A stretch of 6,913 nt of DNA, taken from contig CALDNF010000036.1 of assembly GCA_937917475.1 (NCBI GenBank), positions 1 to 6,913 of the forward strand, written 5' to 3'. Below, one piece after another: positions 5,301 to 6,913 of the stretch. How positions within the stretch are numbered: the first letter of the stretch is position 1; each line of letters begins with the position of its first letter. A program made the position numbers and the translations under genes. Below the pieces are notes generated by a model. The model did not search any database and was not told the origin of the DNA. It saw only the letters and a program-made list of their open reading frames with translations. Source of the DNA: an uncultured Faecalibacterium sp. Its GTDB lineage: Bacteria; Bacillota; Clostridia; Oscillospirales; Ruminococcaceae.

Positions 5301-6256
5301 GATTGTTTCTCCTTAGATTCTGCCATCACCGGTTCCGCCGGCGGGGGCGTGAGCGTGGAATGATCGGTCACAAAAGCAGCAGCACGGCTGGCGGCAAGCT
5401 GCTGGCGGACTTTTCGTTCATCGTTGGCGGGGAAAGTGCGCTCCCCATAAATCTTGGGATTCCACCGGGCCAGTTCTGCGTCTGTTTCTTCCTGTGTTGG
5501 CCAGAGGTGCTCCCGGTCAGCCACCAGCAGCAGCCCCAGACGGCTCCGGAGCTTCTGCTCCGCCTCGGCATGGAGGGCTGTGCGGAACTCCTCTACCGTC
5601 TGCCCCTGCACCTTGAGATACTGGTCAAAGTTGATGCCGTTGGCCTGCAGCCGGAGATTGAACTGCCGCTGATGTGCAAAGTAATTGCCCGCCACCAGCT
5701 GCTTGGGCAGCGGACCGGACACCTCTTTTCCCAGCTGGAAGATCAGTTCCTGCCGGGCCAGCGGCTCAGCCTGTGCGCAGCGTTGGGCATAAATTTCCCG
5801 GGTGACCCGCTGCCTCAGAGCCGCCTTGCCCGCAGCGTCGGCGGCACGGTCCTCGTCGCCATGGTTCCGGTTGACTTCCAGTTCCACCGTCAGCGGACGG
5901 ATGGGCCGGGGACGGATGGCCTGCACAAAGCCGGTGTACGTTCCAAGTTCCAGCGGCGGCAGCGCAAAAAACTGTGCCCCCGCCCGGAATCCTTCGTCCC
6001 GGTTGACTGCCAGAAGCTCAAAATCCGGATCTGTGATCGGTACAAGTTTCTGGTTTTCCACAAGCTCTGCATACAGGGTGGAAAATCCGCTCAGGATCGC
6101 CCGGTTGACTGCTGCCGTCAGAAGGTCTTCTTCCTCCTGCGGCGCATCCGTTGCCGCACGTTCTTCCTCCACAGCCCGGGCCAGCTCTGCGGCATCCGCC
6201 GTAAAGACTACCCGGCAATCCCCGGGCTCCGCCATTCCAAAATGTTCCAGTTTCAT
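5297..6256 (-). CDS. Trigger-factor-like chaperone lacking PPIase domain and ribosome-docking loop
   Basis: The 319-aa cytoplasmic product (no signal peptide or membrane helix) resembles bacterial trigger factor but is much shorter than the usual 430 or so residues. Residues about 46-115 match the second half of the trigger-factor N-domain (AVNRAILSGF, then PLELGTYTGF at 101-110, like PEVELGDYKGL). Residues about 150-265 match the C-terminal SurA-like substrate-cradle domain, including LPKQLVAGNYF (183-193), GINFDQYLKVQGQTVEEFR (207-225) and AEAEQKLRSRL (230-240). The FKBP-type PPIase domain is absent, and the ribosome-binding GFRxGKxP loop expected near residue 45 is replaced by an acidic, gapped stretch. 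I chose the ATG at 6254-6256, 7 nt after AGGAGGA (6264-6270); an upstream TTG at 6283 overlaps the preceding gene. It is likely a chaperone-like paralogue acting off the ribosome, which is inference. The start lies 13 nt after the DUF3592 gene and the stop overlaps the HAD gene by 4 bp. Confidence 0.82.
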   Translation of the reverse strand: MKLEHFGMAEPGDCRVVFTADAAELARAVEEERAATDAPQEEEDLLTAAVNRAILSGFSTLYAELVENQKLVPITDPDFELLAVNRDEGFRAGAQFFALPPLELGTYTGFVQAIRPRPIRPLTVELEVNRNHGDEDRAADAAGKAALRQRVTREIYAQRCAQAEPLARQELIFQLGKEVSGPLPKQLVAGNYFAHQRQFNLRLQANGINFDQYLKVQGQTVEEFRTALHAEAEQKLRSRLGLLLVADREHLWPTQEETDAELARWNPKIYGERTFPANDERKVRQQLAASRAAAFVTDHSTLTPPPAEPVMAESKEKQS

Positions 6257-6269
6257 CTCCGAATCCTCC

Positions 6270-6647
6270 TCACCACTGCACAAAGCTGACCATCAGGGCG
6301 ATCAGCACCACACCCAGCAGAACATAAAGCACCTCGGCTCCCAGAACGGCCTTGTCGCCTTCGACGTACATTTTGTCCAGATCATCGGGATCATAATATA
6401 AGGTGACCTGCTGCCCCTGCGCAAAGCTTTTACCCTTTGCCGCTTTGGGATAATGCAGTCTGTGGGTGCCGCCTTCGGTCTCGAACTCAAGCACATAGGC
6501 TTCGCCTTCCCGGCTCTGAACGGTTCCGCTGACCCGGGCCGTCACCTGTCTGCCCCGGGCCTGAAGCCGCCGCCGCTGCATAACGCTGCGCAGGGCCATA
6601 TAAAACATGATGCCTGCTCCGATGATGAAGATCAGAAAATTAAACAT
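6270..6647 (-). CDS. DUF3592-type small membrane protein
   Basis: The 125-aa product has an N-terminal membrane helix (about 3-19), a basic stretch RSVMQRRRLQARGR (20-33), a soluble beta-rich middle (about 34-98) and a second membrane helix (about 102-121). The middle resembles the DUF3592 pattern: VTARVSGTV, a YVLEFET strand, a hydrophilic turn, then GQQVTLYYDPDD (78-89) like the family's G-x-x-V-x-V-x-Y-D-P. The function of this family is unknown; the layout suggests both termini on one side of the membrane with the beta domain on the other or peri-membrane. The ATG follows a GAGGGAA site (6655-6661) 7 nt upstream. Its TGA at 6270-6272 abuts the Shine-Dalgarno of the trigger-factor-like gene, so the two are co-transcribed. 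The family call is from pattern memory, moderately sure. Confidence 0.82.
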   Translation of the reverse strand: MFNFLIFIIGAGIMFYMALRSVMQRRRLQARGRQVTARVSGTVQSREGEAYVLEFETEGGTHRLHYPKAAKGKSFAQGQQVTLYYDPDDLDKMYVEGDKAVLGAEVLYVLLGVVLIALMVSFVQW

Positions 6648-6705
6648 AGAAAGCTTCCCTCATTCTCTTGATGTGCCTCCGGAATCTGCCGGGGCCTTGT
6701 GTTTT

Positions 6706-6714
6706 ATTGTATCA
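6706..6714 (-). promoter_or_regulatory. Candidate extended -10 promoter of the DUF3592/TF-like/HAD operon
   Basis: On the reverse strand TGATACAAT forms an extended -10 element (TGn plus TACAAT), about 58 nt upstream of the DUF3592 start codon at 6647. An overlapping TATGAT (6711-6716) is an alternative -10. Neither has a good -35 at 16-18 bp, which suits an extended -10 promoter of modest strength. It diverges from the strong tRNA promoter about 90 bp to the right. Confidence 0.45.
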
Positions 6715-6759
6715 TACTTCAACAGAATTTTCGCCCCATTGGCCCTGTACGGATTGCAT

Positions 6760-6831
6760 CAAATTTGAAGAAAATTTTTGTCGAACAATTTTTTGAAATT
6801 CACTTGACATTCTCCGCAGCCGTGGTATAAT
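6760..6831 (+). promoter_or_regulatory. Consensus sigma-A promoter with AT-rich UP-like region for tRNA-Leu
   Basis: TTGACA (6804-6809) and TATAAT (6826-6831) are both perfect matches, spaced 16 bp. The upstream 40 bases (about 6760-6803) are very A/T-rich with several A and T runs, as expected of an UP element that binds the RNA polymerase alpha subunit at stable-RNA promoters. The tRNA begins 44 nt after the -10 box, leaving a leader of about 38 nt to be removed by RNase P. Confidence 0.9.
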
Positions 6832-6875
6832 AATCAACGTTCTGAGTCGCACGGCTCACGAGCAAAACAGAATAT

Positions 6876-6913
6876 GCGGATATGGCGGAATTGGCAGACG
6901 CGTTAGATTCAGG
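6876..6913 (+). tRNA. tRNA-Leu(CAG), 5' half (cut by window end)
   Basis: The last 38 bases fit a class II tRNA-Leu: acceptor 5' strand GCGGATA, TG at 8-9, D-arm GCG...CGC with the GGC loop typical of tRNA-Leu, G26, anticodon-stem 5' strand TTAGA, then TT and CAG at positions 34-36 followed by purine 37. Anticodon CAG reads CUG, the dominant leucine codon in the neighbouring genes. The 3' half with the long variable arm and any further tRNAs are outside the window. Confidence 0.9.

Noticed and set aside
5303..6289. A 328-codon plus-strand open frame opposite the trigger-factor-like gene.
   Set aside because: No start signal and no recognisable domain; the minus-strand frame has trigger-factor motifs, Shine-Dalgarno and operon spacing.
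6648..6875. Search for a riboswitch, T-box or small gene in the gap between the DUF3592 gene and the tRNA.
   Set aside because: No conserved riboswitch core, T-box sequence or open frame with a start signal was seen; the gap is explained by two divergent promoters and an AT-rich UP-like stretch.

Overview
The window looks like a chromosomal segment of a GC-rich, low-GC-lineage-derived Firmicute, most likely an Oscillospiraceae (Ruminococcaceae) gut anaerobe of the Faecalibacterium/Subdoligranulum/Gemmiger type. The reasons are the ylxM-ffh-rpsP order, Firmicute-style sigma-A promoters and strong purine-rich Shine-Dalgarno sites, CTG/GCC-rich coding sequence, and a palindromic intergenic repeat of a kind I recall from these genomes. 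The genus is an inference from memory, not a database match.

Left part (1-1963, minus strand): a core protein-targeting operon. A near-consensus promoter (TTGACA-17 bp-TATACT) drives ylxM (HTH regulator-like SRP-associated protein), ffh (SRP GTPase) and rpsP (ribosomal protein S16, only its first 11 codons present). The promoter spacer and the predicted mRNA 5' end each hold an inverted repeat. A terminator-like hairpin lies in the ffh-rpsP gap but points the opposite way.

Middle part (2027-4463, plus strand): after a repeat-bearing leader with a candidate promoter, there is a two-gene operon. The first gene is a cysteine-synthase-fold protein in which the pyridoxal-phosphate lysine is replaced by arginine, and which has no lysine before residue 114. 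The second gene is a MATE-family multidrug/metabolite exporter starting 16 nt downstream.

Right part (4462-6714, minus strand): a three-gene operon encodes a small two-helix DUF3592-type membrane protein, a trigger-factor-like chaperone that lacks both the ribosome-docking signature and the PPIase domain, and a Cof-type HAD phosphatase joined to it by a 4-bp ATGA overlap. The operon ends in a terminator hairpin whose T-tract runs into the stop codon of the convergent MATE gene.

Right end (6760-6913, plus strand): an AT-rich stretch and a consensus promoter (TTGACA-16 bp-TATAAT) lead to the 5' half of a tRNA-Leu whose visible anticodon is CAG, cut by the window edge.

Most of the window is ordinary core genome. 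The two points that deserve a second look are the lysine-less cysteine-synthase homologue paired with a MATE exporter, and the stripped-down trigger-factor paralogue in an operon with a membrane protein and a HAD phosphatase. I see no CRISPR array, transposase, integrase or toxin-antitoxin pair.
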